64,000 nt of DNA, taken from DASUPK01 sp963800285 (GTDB lineage: Bacteria; Actinomycetota; Thermoleophilia; Solirubrobacterales; 70-9). The notes under the pieces were generated by a model. That model made no database searches. It saw nothing but the letters and a program-made list of their open reading frames with translations, and was not told the origin of the DNA. The DNA lies in NCBI GenBank assembly GCA_963800285.1, contig CAWDAL010000015.1, positions 62,001 to 126,000 on the forward strand, in the 5' to 3' direction. This document shows, piece after piece, positions 1 to 8,030 of the stretch (the stretch's first letter is position 1; each line of letters starts with the position of its first letter). Made by a program: the position numbers and the translations under genes.

Positions 1-2160
1 CGGAAGCACCGCAAGGGGAAGTCTCCGAAGGGTCGGGCGAGTGTCGCCCAGTCGATGCCGCAGTGCGCCGCGCTCGCCAAAGCCGCGCGCTGCGAGACGA
101 TCGCCAGCCCGGGGACCAACTGCCTGTTCCCGTGGCCCAGCGACCACTACACGGTTTCCGACTCGAGCACACCCACCGGCCTGCGCCTCAACCTGAGCAT
201 CGACTCGACGCCCGCCAACGGCCATGGCGTTCACATCAACCCGGCCGACCTCAACCGCAGCGACGGGTTCAGTCCCGGCGAGAGCATCGTCACGCGGGTC
301 CCGGGCCTGGACAACCCGACCGCCTTCCAGAAGACCGGCGCCGTGCCGCTGACCGACATGGATCGGGCCTTCGACGCGAATCAGCCGATCGTGCTGATCG
401 ACGCCTCCACCGGGGCACGCCAGCTGATCTGGTCTGAGCTCGACGCGAACGCGACCAGTCCGGCGAACACCGACCTGATCATCCGGCCGGGCCGGAACCT
501 GATCGAGGGCCACCGCTACATCGTGGCCATGCGCGACCTGAAGGACTCAGCCGGCAACACGATCTCCGCGCCGCCGGGCTTTGCCCTGTATCGGGACGGC
601 GTCAAGACCGACGTGTCCGCCATCGAGAGCCGTCGCCCGCACTTCGACGAGATTCTCGGGAAGCTGCAGCAGGCCGGCATCCCGAAGGCCAACCTCTACG
701 ACGCCTGGGACTTCACCGTCGCCAGCACCCCGAACATCACGCAGCGGATGCTCTCGATCCGCGACCGGGGCCTCGCCGACCTGGGCGACAACAGTCCCGG
801 CGACGGGAACATGCAGGGCTCGGCGCCGTCGTTCACGGTCACCGACGTGAAGACCGTCGACGACCCAGGCAACCCCCTGACGGGCAGCCATGCCTCCCAG
901 AACGTCCGCGAGGTCACCGGCACCTACCAGGTGCCCTGCTTCCTGAGCTCCGGCTGCAGCGATAGCGGGACCGGTGACTACAGGCCCGGCGGTCAGTTCA
1001 ATCTCGGCTCCGACGGGCTCCCGCAGCAGAACGGGACGATGACGGCACGGTTCACGTGCAACATCCCGCTGTCGGCGGTGACGGAGACGAGCCCGGGATC
1101 GGGCGTCTGGAACGTCGACCACCAGGTGCGGCCCTCGATGTACGGGCACGGCCTGTTCGGGGACTACACGGAGGTCCACACGACCAACGTCCGCGAGCTC
1201 GGCAACGACGAGGGCGTGCTCACCTGCGCCACGGACTTCACGGGGATGATGGAGGACGACGTCGGGACGGCAGTCCAGGCGCTGCAGGACCTCTCGAAGT
1301 TCCAGCCGCTCCCTGACGGGCTGCAGCAGGGATTCCTCAACTTCATCTACCTGGGGCGGCTGCTCATGTACTCGGATGGCTTCTCGAGCGATTCCGCCTT
1401 CCAATTCAACGGCGCCCAGTCGGTCATCGACCATGGCTCTGGCCTCTACTACTACGGCAACAGCCAGGGCGGGATCGCCGGCGGCGCGCTGACGGCGGTC
1501 GAGCCGGACATCACCCGGACAGTGCTCTACGTGCCGGGCATGAACTACTCGACCCTGCTCACCCGAAGCGTCGACTTCGAGGACTACGCCTCGATCCTGT
1601 ACCCGGCCTACCCGAGCGAGTCGGATCGCCCTCTGCTCCTGGCGATGATCCAGCTGATGTGGGACCGCGGCGAGCCCAACGGCTACGCCAACCACATGAC
1701 CTCCGATCCGCTCCCAGGCACGCCGGCGCACCACGTCTTGATCGACATGGCCTATGGCGACCACCAGGTCTCGAACGTCGCCACCGAGGTTGAGGCGAGG
1801 ACGATCGGCGCGCCGCTCCGCTATCCGACGCTCGACCCGGGCCGCACCCCGGGCTTCGTCGACTTCTTCCCGGACATTCCGATTCTGGGCGACCTCTCCG
1901 GTCCCGCCGCCGACGGCAACGGGATGTTCGTCTGGGACATCGGACCGAAGCGGTCCGGCGGAACGCTCGGCACCGACCCGGCGCCGATCACCAACACGGC
2001 GCCGAACGACTCCTTCGGCGTCGACCCGCACGACACCGTGATCAACACCTCTGCGCTGATCCGCCATCAGATCGCCGAGTTCCTCAAGCCAGCGGGTCAG
2101 ATCATCGATCCATGCGGCCCCGACCCGTGTTATGCAGCGGGCTGGGCCGGCCCACCCTGA
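1..2160 (+). CDS. Secreted alpha/beta-hydrolase-like protein, 5' partial
   Basis: The frame is open from base 1 with no stop, so the true start and any signal peptide lie upstream of the window; the first in-frame ATG here is at 55. About 719 residues are visible. A nucleophile-elbow-like G-N-S-Q-G-G (Ser codon 1462-1464) and a downstream G-D-H-Q segment near 1756 suggest a serine hydrolase of the lipase/esterase type, but I cannot assign a substrate. Several Cys pairs (for example the CGPDPC end) and the Gly/Pro/Asp-rich composition suit an exported protein. It is convergent with the glycerate kinase gene, 9 bp away. The hydrolase assignment is inferred from motifs only. Confidence 0.7.
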   Translation, partial: RKHRKGKSPKGRASVAQSMPQCAALAKAARCETIASPGTNCLFPWPSDHYTVSDSSTPTGLRLNLSIDSTPANGHGVHINPADLNRSDGFSPGESIVTRVPGLDNPTAFQKTGAVPLTDMDRAFDANQPIVLIDASTGARQLIWSELDANATSPANTDLIIRPGRNLIEGHRYIVAMRDLKDSAGNTISAPPGFALYRDGVKTDVSAIESRRPHFDEILGKLQQAGIPKANLYDAWDFTVASTPNITQRMLSIRDRGLADLGDNSPGDGNMQGSAPSFTVTDVKTVDDPGNPLTGSHASQNVREVTGTYQVPCFLSSGCSDSGTGDYRPGGQFNLGSDGLPQQNGTMTARFTCNIPLSAVTETSPGSGVWNVDHQVRPSMYGHGLFGDYTEVHTTNVRELGNDEGVLTCATDFTGMMEDDVGTAVQALQDLSKFQPLPDGLQQGFLNFIYLGRLLMYSDGFSSDSAFQFNGAQSVIDHGSGLYYYGNSQGGIAGGALTAVEPDITRTVLYVPGMNYSTLLTRSVDFEDYASILYPAYPSESDRPLLLAMIQLMWDRGEPNGYANHMTSDPLPGTPAHHVLIDMAYGDHQVSNVATEVEARTIGAPLRYPTLDPGRTPGFVDFFPDIPILGDLSGPAADGNGMFVWDIGPKRSGGTLGTDPAPITNTAPNDSFGVDPHDTVINTSALIRHQIAEFLKPAGQIIDPCGPDPCYAAGWAGPP

Positions 2161-2169
2161 TCCGAGTGA

Positions 2170-3150
2170 TCAGGTGGCGGGATCGGCGAGCAGAGCCGCC
2201 GCGTCGCTGATCGCCTCCGGCGTTCCCGCTTCGCTGACGGAGGCGATACCTCGCCGGTCCACGGTTGCCGCATCGATCGCGTTCGACCCGGCGATCACGT
2301 GCAGAGGCCGGCGCCCCTCCCTGCATCGCCGGGCGATCTGACCGACGAGCTTTCCCTCGAAGCTCTGCTCGTCGAGACGGCCCTCGCCGGTGATCACGGC
2401 ATCCGCTTCCTCCAGGCGAGCGTCGAAGCCGATCACCCCGAGAACGTACGCGGCTCCGGGGACGAGCCGGGCTCCGAAGACGGCCCAGAGCCCACCGGAG
2501 AGGCCGCCGGCGGCACCGGTCATCGCCCTTGCCCGCGGGTCGCGGGGAAGGGTGCCCGCCAGGGCGATGAGCCGGGAGCTCAGGCGAGAGACCTGCTCCG
2601 GCGAGGCGCCCTTTTGCGAGGCGAATTGCTCGGCGGCGCGCTCGAACGGCACCGAGGTGTCGCAGAGGACCTCCAGGGTCGCGTCCCGGGCCCCTTCGGT
2701 TTCCTGGAGCGCCTCGATCGCCCCGCGGCCCCCGTCCATCGTCGCGGTGCCGCCCGCGGCGACCAGAACCCGCCGGGCGCCGGACTCGATCGCGGCGGCG
2801 ATCAGCTCGCCCGTGCCGGCGCTGCTCGCCGCCTCCGGGTCGCGATCGCCCTCGCCGACCATGGCAAGTCCCGAGGCGGCCGCCGCCTCGACGATCGCGG
2901 TGGCGCCATCGCGCACCAGCCCGAACCGCGCCTCGATCGCACGGCCGAGCGGGTCGCGCACCTGCGCGGTGCGCCACTCCCCGCCCATGGCGTCGAGCAG
3001 CACCTCCGCCGTGCCCTCTCCACCGTCAGCCGCGGGACAGAGGTCTGGCCGGCCGCCGACCCGCTCGACGCCGCGGCCGATCGCCTCAGCGACCTCGCTG
3101 GCGCTGAGCGTCCCCTTGAACGAATCCGGAGCGACTAGGAAGGCCGCCAA
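2170..3150 (-). CDS. glxK: Glycerate kinase (GlxK/GarK type)
   Basis: 326 residues, the usual length for the type I glycerate kinase family, which phosphorylates D-glycerate (2-phosphoglycerate in the best-studied members). The N-terminus APDSFKGTLSA and the following CPAADGGEGT are family hallmarks; a Gly/Ala-rich GAAGGLSGGLWA stretch and VITGEGRLDEQSFEGK near the C-terminus also fit. The gene begins 1 bp after the acyl-CoA ligase stop on the same strand, so the two are surely co-transcribed. That coupling of glycerate and fatty acid activation has no obvious pathway logic and may only reflect gene packing. Confidence 0.9.
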   Translation of the reverse strand: MAAFLVAPDSFKGTLSASEVAEAIGRGVERVGGRPDLCPAADGGEGTAEVLLDAMGGEWRTAQVRDPLGRAIEARFGLVRDGATAIVEAAAASGLAMVGEGDRDPEAASSAGTGELIAAAIESGARRVLVAAGGTATMDGGRGAIEALQETEGARDATLEVLCDTSVPFERAAEQFASQKGASPEQVSRLSSRLIALAGTLPRDPRARAMTGAAGGLSGGLWAVFGARLVPGAAYVLGVIGFDARLEEADAVITGEGRLDEQSFEGKLVGQIARRCREGRRPLHVIAGSNAIDAATVDRRGIASVSEAGTPEAISDAAALLADPAT

Positions 3151-3151
3151 C

Positions 3152-4969
3152 CTAGGCGTACAGCGACTCGACGTCCTTCTCGAACTTGTCCGCGACGACG
3201 TTGCGCTTCACCTTCATCGTCGGCGTCAGTTCGCCGGTCTCCTGCGAGAGGTCATGCGGCAGGATCTCGAACTTCTTCACCTGCTCGACGCGGGCGAACT
3301 TCTGGTTGATCACATCGATGTGCTTCTGGATGATCGCCCGCATCTCCTCGTTGTTGCGCAGCTCGGCCGGATCGCCGGGCCAGTCCTTCTCCTCGCAGAG
3401 CTTGGCGCACTCCTCCATGTCGAGCGTGATCAGGGCGACGAGATAGGGCCGCCGATCGCCGATCACGACGCATTGCGAGACGTACTGGCTCTGCTTGATC
3501 TCGGCCTCCAGGTTGGCCGGGGTGATGTTCTTCCCGCCCGCGGTGATGATGATGTCCTTCTTGCGGCCGGTGATCGAGAGGTAGCCGTCCTCGTCGAGCT
3601 CGCCGATGTCGCCGGTGTGCAGCCAGCCGTCCTCGAGCGTCTCCTTCGTCGCCTCCGGGTTCTTGTAGTAGCCCTGGAAGACGTTGGGCCCGCGGACGAG
3701 GATCTCGCCGTCGCCGGCGATCTTGATCTCGCAGCCCGCAAAGGCGCGTCCGACCTTGCCGAACCTGAAGGCGTCCGGCCTCGCGACGGTGGCCGCGGTG
3801 GAAGTCTCGGTCATGCCCCAGCCCTCGAGGACGAGGATCCCGGCGGCGTCGAAGAACCGCAGGATGTCCGGATTGATGGGGGCGGCGCCGGTGACGCAGT
3901 TCTTGATGTTGCCGCCGAAGAGGGCCCGGATCTTGGAGAGCACCTGCTTGTCGGCGATCTCGTACTGCTTGCGCAGGAGGAAGCCGATCGGCTCACCGGC
4001 CCGCTCCTTCTCGCGGACCTTCTTGCCGACGCCGATCGCCCAGTTGAAGACGAGCTTCTTGATCCCGCCCTCCTTCTCGATCTCGCCGGTGGCGGCCGTG
4101 TAGATCTTCTCGAAGATGCGCGGCACCGACGGGAAGTACTCCGGCTTCACCTCGGCCAGGTTCGGGATGATCTTCAGCGGGTCCCGCTCCCAGTAGGCGA
4201 TGTTGCCGCCCAGGTCGAAGCTCAGGAACTGGATGAGCAGCGCGAAGGAGTGCGCGAGCGGCAGGAAGAGGTAGGTGGTGGTGTCGCTGTCGAGGACGCT
4301 CTCGTCGAGCGCCATCGTGACCATGGAGCGGTAGTTGCCGTGGGAGATCACGCAGCCCTTGGGTGGGCCGGTGGTGCCGGACGTGTAGATGAACGTGCAG
4401 ATGTCGTCCGGCGTGACCGACTGCCAGCGCTGCTCCCACTCGGAGTCAGAGCGGCTCGAGCCGGCCTCGATCAGCTCGTCCATCGAGATCGCGTTGCCGC
4501 CGGAGCCGTCCATGCGGATCACCTGCTCCAGCTTCGGCACGCGCTCCCGGATCTCGTCGATCTTGGCGAGCTGCTCATCGTCCTCGACGATCACCGCCTT
4601 GGCGTCCGAGTTCTCGATCACGTACTGGCACTCGTCGGGGGAGTTGGTCTGGTAGATCGGGACGACGGTGGCGCCGACGCTGAGCGCCGCGAAGTCGAAG
4701 TACGTCCACTCGGGACGGGTGTTGGCGAGGATCGAGACCTTGTCGCCCTTCTCGATCCCGAGCTCGATCATCCCCTTGGCGAGCTGGCGGACGATGTCGC
4801 CGACCTCGCGGTAGGTCTTCGAGACCCACTCGCCCGATGCGTCCTTGTAGGTGACCGCCGCCAGATTCGCGTGCCGCTGGGCGGCGAGCGGCATCAGGTC
4901 CGCGCAGGTCTTGCTGTTGGTGCTGGACTCGGCGGCGCTGCCGGCGGCCGCGATCGTCGCGCTCTCCAT
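3152..4969 (-). CDS. Long-chain fatty acid--CoA ligase (AMP-binding)
   Basis: 605 residues, typical of FadD15-like long-chain acyl-CoA synthetases that activate fatty acids to acyl-CoA via an acyl-adenylate. Visible motifs are the P-loop-like YTSGTTGPPKG (A3), a GWGMTETS motif (A5), DGWLHTGDIGELDEDGYL (A7) and GRKKDIIITAGGKNI (A8), with ITPANLE following, in the expected order. No signal or membrane segment is seen. ATG at 4969 gives a roughly 25-residue Ala/Ser-rich lead before the conserved region, so a later start cannot be excluded. It heads a two-gene unit with glxK. The chain-length class is by family resemblance. Confidence 0.93.
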   Translation of the reverse strand: MESATIAAAGSAAESSTNSKTCADLMPLAAQRHANLAAVTYKDASGEWVSKTYREVGDIVRQLAKGMIELGIEKGDKVSILANTRPEWTYFDFAALSVGATVVPIYQTNSPDECQYVIENSDAKAVIVEDDEQLAKIDEIRERVPKLEQVIRMDGSGGNAISMDELIEAGSSRSDSEWEQRWQSVTPDDICTFIYTSGTTGPPKGCVISHGNYRSMVTMALDESVLDSDTTTYLFLPLAHSFALLIQFLSFDLGGNIAYWERDPLKIIPNLAEVKPEYFPSVPRIFEKIYTAATGEIEKEGGIKKLVFNWAIGVGKKVREKERAGEPIGFLLRKQYEIADKQVLSKIRALFGGNIKNCVTGAAPINPDILRFFDAAGILVLEGWGMTETSTAATVARPDAFRFGKVGRAFAGCEIKIAGDGEILVRGPNVFQGYYKNPEATKETLEDGWLHTGDIGELDEDGYLSITGRKKDIIITAGGKNITPANLEAEIKQSQYVSQCVVIGDRRPYLVALITLDMEECAKLCEEKDWPGDPAELRNNEEMRAIIQKHIDVINQKFARVEQVKKFEILPHDLSQETGELTPTMKVKRNVVADKFEKDVESLYA

Positions 4970-5016
4970 GACGGAGAGTCTATTGGTCCTGGCTAGTCAG
5001 CCAGGGGAGACCTGAA

Positions 5017-5193
5017 CTAAGCAGTGGCCTGCTTGTTCTGCGTCCGGAACGCCCGCAGGGAGGATTCGAAGAGGGTCTTGTCGATCCGGCCCTTGAGGAC
5101 CGGCACATTCATCTCGACGCACTTGGTGAGCACATCGCGCCGCTTCATGTGCATCTCCTCGGCGAGCTCCGTGGGCGTCAGGTGAACGGACAT
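5017..5193 (-). CDS. 58-residue IF-2 N-domain-like helical protein
   Basis: A small conserved-looking protein. I chose the ATG at 5193 because it is preceded at proper spacing by a strong purine-rich ribosome-binding site (GGAGAGG); a longer frame to 5268 lacks this. The sequence LTPTELAEEMHMKRRDVLTKCVEMNVPVLKGRIDKTLFESSL looks like the N-terminal helical module of translation initiation factor IF-2 (LAKEL-x-M-x-x-K-E-V-L), which also resembles a small helix-turn-helix. Function unknown; a nucleic-acid or ribosome role is only suggested by the fold resemblance. It stands alone between the fadD-like gene and the Nif3-like gene. Confidence 0.7.
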   Translation of the reverse strand: MSVHLTPTELAEEMHMKRRDVLTKCVEMNVPVLKGRIDKTLFESSLRAFRTQNKQATA

Positions 5194-5295
5194 ACAGGCC
5201 TCTCCTCTCCTCGTGAACGCCTTGCTAAAGCTGGAAGGCATGTATATCGACTCAGGGCGACGTGTCAAATATTTCTCCGCAATTAGCTGGGATTT

Positions 5296-6057
5296 CTAGA
5301 CCGGATTCGGGACGTCGATGAACTCGTGATCCACCGAGAAGCGCTCCGCCACCAGCTCGCCGAGCCTGCGGATCCCGAAGGTCTCGGTCGCGTAGTGGCC
5401 GCCCGCCAGGAAGTGGACGCCGTACTCACGCGCCTCGCCCATCACGGGCTCGCTGGGCTCGCCGGTGATCAGGGCGTCGAGGCCGAGCGGGCCCGCCTCG
5501 TGCAGGGCGAACCCCCCGGCCCCGGTGACGATGCCGACGCTCGCGATGCGCTCCGGCCCCGCGTCGAAGACGAGAGGCTCCTGACCGACAGCCCGCGCCA
5601 GCCGGCGGCGCAGCTCGGCGAGCTCGATCGGCTCGGCGGCGCGGCCGATCACGCCGACCGCCGATCCCTTCGCCTCACCGAAGGGCCGCGGGTCTGCCTC
5701 CAGGCCGAGGGCGTCGCGAAGCAGGGCGTTGTTGCCGATCTCGGGATGAGCGTCGAGGGGGAGGTGATACGCGGCTAGCGAGACGTCGGCGCAGAGCAGT
5801 GCGCGCAGCCGCGCCGCCATCGGGATGGAGAGCGATGAGACCTCGGAGCCCCAGAGCAGCCCGTGGTGCGTCATCACCAGCTGGGCGCCCGATCCGACGG
5901 CGCTCTCGAGCAGCTCCAGGTTCGCGCTCACGCCGGTCGCGACCTTGCTCACCTCCGCGGCGCCGGGGACCTGGAGGCCGTTGGGCCCGTAGTCCTCGAA
6001 GGAGGCCACGTCCAGCAGCTCGTCGCAGAAGCCGGTGATCTCAATTCGCTTCGCCAT
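5296..6057 (-). CDS. Nif3-like dinuclear metal centre protein
   Basis: 253 residues from the ATG at 6057 (an upstream in-frame ATG at 6099 would add 14 poorly conserved residues and run into the divergent promoter). Family hallmarks are the DYGPNGLQVPG N-terminus, MTHHGLLWG (metal-binding His pair), YHLPLDAHPEIGNN, and the C-terminal GHYATETFGIRRL. Members are hexameric, bind two metal ions and are often annotated as GTP cyclohydrolase 1 type 2 homologues, but the physiological role is unsettled. Divergent from the 86-residue gene at 6119. No clear Shine-Dalgarno is visible, so a leaderless or weakly initiated message is possible. Confidence 0.88.
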   Translation of the reverse strand: MAKRIEITGFCDELLDVASFEDYGPNGLQVPGAAEVSKVATGVSANLELLESAVGSGAQLVMTHHGLLWGSEVSSLSIPMAARLRALLCADVSLAAYHLPLDAHPEIGNNALLRDALGLEADPRPFGEAKGSAVGVIGRAAEPIELAELRRRLARAVGQEPLVFDAGPERIASVGIVTGAGGFALHEAGPLGLDALITGEPSEPVMGEAREYGVHFLAGGHYATETFGIRRLGELVAERFSVDHEFIDVPNPV

Positions 6058-6118
6058 TAAACGGGTTGCTCTCGCTTCGCTCGAGCACCCTCGGATCAAG
6101 CGTAACTACCATGCCGCC

Positions 6119-6379
6119 ATGAATCCGGGCGAGCAATCCGTCACGCCGGGCACGGATCCGTTCATCCAGTCGCTGATGGAGACCGACCTCTACTCGATCG
6201 GCGCGTACTTCTGCGACCAGCACCCGGAGCTCGTCGAGGAGGTGATCGAGCGCAGCGAGGCGATCGAGAGCCGCGGGCTCGAGAGCTGGGCCGCGGAGAC
6301 CGAGACGCCGGTCGAGGAGTGCTTCCGCACGCTTCTGACCGGGCTCGCGGTTCGCTACTACAAGGCCGTCGCCGGGTGA
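6119..6379 (+). CDS. Hypothetical 86-residue protein
   Basis: Acidic, mostly helical small protein beginning MNPGEQ at 6119; the longer frame from 6035 overlaps the divergent Nif3 gene and is unlikely. No recognised domain. Its stop overlaps the next gene start (GTGA at 6376-6379), so it is translationally coupled to the DsbA-like membrane protein. The conserved-looking core (SIGAYFCDQHPELVEE and EECFRTLLTGLAVRYYKA) includes one Cys in each half. I cannot assign a function; the coupling hints at an envelope or redox context. Confidence 0.65.
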   Translation: MNPGEQSVTPGTDPFIQSLMETDLYSIGAYFCDQHPELVEEVIERSEAIESRGLESWAAETETPVEECFRTLLTGLAVRYYKAVAG

Positions 6380-7089
6380 ACGAGGAGGCACCGAGGAGGC
6401 GGCCCCGAGTCGTCGGGCTGATCGTGCTGGCGATCGTGATCGGGCTGATCGGCTTCGCGATCGTGAGCATCTCGGTCGGGACCGGGACCGAGGAGGGCGG
6501 TGACATCCACATCACCGGCGCGGCGGAGGTGCAGAGCCTCCTCGGGGGCATCCGGCAGGATGGGCCGCGGCTCGGCAATCCGGATGCCGCCGTGACCGTT
6601 CAGGTGTTCAACGACCTCCAGTGCGATCCATGCTCGGACTGGAACCGGGACGTCATCGTCCCCCTGATCAGCGGGCCGGTTCGCGACGGCGACCTCCAGC
6701 TCGTTTACCACAACTTCCCGATGACCGAGTCCGGCTTCTTTCTCGGCGCGTATGCGGCGGCGGCCGCCGCGAAGCAGGACTACGAGTGGCAGTTCGTCGA
6801 GCTCTTCTTCCGCAATCAGGACGAGGCCAAGAAGCAGGGAGCCGACCAGGAGTTCCTGAACAACATCGCGCGGGGGGTGGGGATCTCCAGCTTCAACGTG
6901 GAGCAGTGGCAGCGGGACATGAACGGAGACGACATCACCTCGACGCTCGAGGACGACGAGAAGATCACGGCCGAGCGCAAGCTGCCCGTCGGGCCCGCCG
7001 TGGTCGTCGGCGGCCCGAACGGGACCCGCCAGCTGACGGAGTCGCCCTCGCTGGCCGAGGTCCAGGCGGCGATCGCAGAGGTTCGGTGA
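6376..7089 (+). CDS. Membrane-anchored DsbA/thioredoxin-like oxidoreductase
   Basis: 237 residues from a GTG at 6376 that overlaps the preceding stop by four bases. An arginine-rich cytoplasmic start is followed by one hydrophobic helix (about residues 14-33), then a periplasm-facing thioredoxin fold of DsbA type. The active-site region reads NDLQCDPCSDW, a CxxC with a C-D-P-C dipeptide core, and a cis-Pro loop (PVGPAVVVGG) lies near the C-terminus. Such proteins make or isomerise disulfides in exported proteins. The next genes encode secreted proteins, but neither is visibly disulfide-dependent. Confidence 0.85.
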   Translation: MNEEAPRRRPRVVGLIVLAIVIGLIGFAIVSISVGTGTEEGGDIHITGAAEVQSLLGGIRQDGPRLGNPDAAVTVQVFNDLQCDPCSDWNRDVIVPLISGPVRDGDLQLVYHNFPMTESGFFLGAYAAAAAAKQDYEWQFVELFFRNQDEAKKQGADQEFLNNIARGVGISSFNVEQWQRDMNGDDITSTLEDDEKITAERKLPVGPAVVVGGPNGTRQLTESPSLAEVQAAIAEVR

Positions 7090-7126
7090 GGGAGGTACGA
7101 ATCGTCCGGAAAGTTGTTCAAGCAGA

Positions 7127-7999
7127 GTGATTTCTCGCACTCTCAAGCGACTCCGTTTCCTGCCGGGGGCGGCCACGCTCTGCCTGTGCGTGCTCGCATT
7201 CGCATCACCCGCCGGCGCCGCGGTCACGATCGGCCAACTGCCGCCGGCCACTCCCGCGGACAATTGCATGCCCGGCCTCGACTACCTGCAGCCGAGCGTC
7301 ACCGGCGGCAACCTCTACGTGGCGAGGGCGGCGGGCACGATCGTCTCCTGGAGCACCAACTCCTCCGGCGCCGAGGCCACCTATGTGCTCAAGGTGTTTC
7401 GCCGCACCACCGATCCCGACTCCTTCCAGGTCGTCTCGCATTCATCCCCGCACGATCTGACTCCCGGTCTCAACACGGTTCCGGTCAGCCTGCACGTCGA
7501 GTCCGGGGACATGCTGGGCTACCACGAGAGCGGTCCGTCGGCCACTCCCTGCGTATTCCTCCAGCCCGGCGACAACGTCCTAAATCGTGTCGGCGACCTC
7601 GCCGACGGCGCCGCCGCGATCTTCGCTCCCCAGAGCGATGTCCGCCTCAACCTCTCGGCCGTCCTGGTCCCGGACAACGGCTTCAGCATCGGGACGGTCA
7701 CCAGGGACCGCAAGAGGGGGACCGCCTCGATCACGGTCACGACGACGAACCCGGGCCTCGTCGCGATGGCGGGGAAGGGGATGAGGAAACGGGCGTCGAA
7801 GAACCTGGCGGTGAAGGGTCCGGTCACCTTCTCGGTCGCGACGACCGGGAAGACGAAGCACAAGCTCATGCGCAAGGGCAAGACCCGGGTGGCGCCGCGG
7901 ATCACCTTCTTTCCCATCGGAGGCGATCCGACGACCCAGACGCTCAACCTGAAGCTGAAGCTGAAGCGCCCACGGCCGCGGCCGCCGACGCCCGCGTGA
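7127..7999 (+). CDS. Secreted protein of unknown function
   Basis: 290 residues from a GTG at 7127. Positively charged N-terminus, hydrophobic core and an Ala-x-Ala cleavage region (ASPAGAA) make a clear Sec signal peptide of about 32 residues. The mature part is beta-rich, and its last 100 residues carry basic repeats (KRGTASITV, KTKHKLMRKGKTR) ending in a Lys/Arg/Pro-rich tail. This architecture is common among exported proteins of this lineage, but I recognise no catalytic motif. Start codon choice is weakly supported since no good ribosome-binding site precedes it. Confidence 0.7.
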   Translation: MISRTLKRLRFLPGAATLCLCVLAFASPAGAAVTIGQLPPATPADNCMPGLDYLQPSVTGGNLYVARAAGTIVSWSTNSSGAEATYVLKVFRRTTDPDSFQVVSHSSPHDLTPGLNTVPVSLHVESGDMLGYHESGPSATPCVFLQPGDNVLNRVGDLADGAAAIFAPQSDVRLNLSAVLVPDNGFSIGTVTRDRKRGTASITVTTTNPGLVAMAGKGMRKRASKNLAVKGPVTFSVATTGKTKHKLMRKGKTRVAPRITFFPIGGDPTTQTLNLKLKLKRPRPRPPTPA

Positions 8000-8030
8000 T
8001 CGCCATGTCGGCCTCTACACTCGGCTCCCG

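Noticed and set aside
2390..4996. 868-residue open frame antisense to the acyl-CoA ligase and glycerate kinase genes
   Set aside because: High-GC shadow frame, low complexity and no family motif; the minus-strand genes have clear enzyme signatures.
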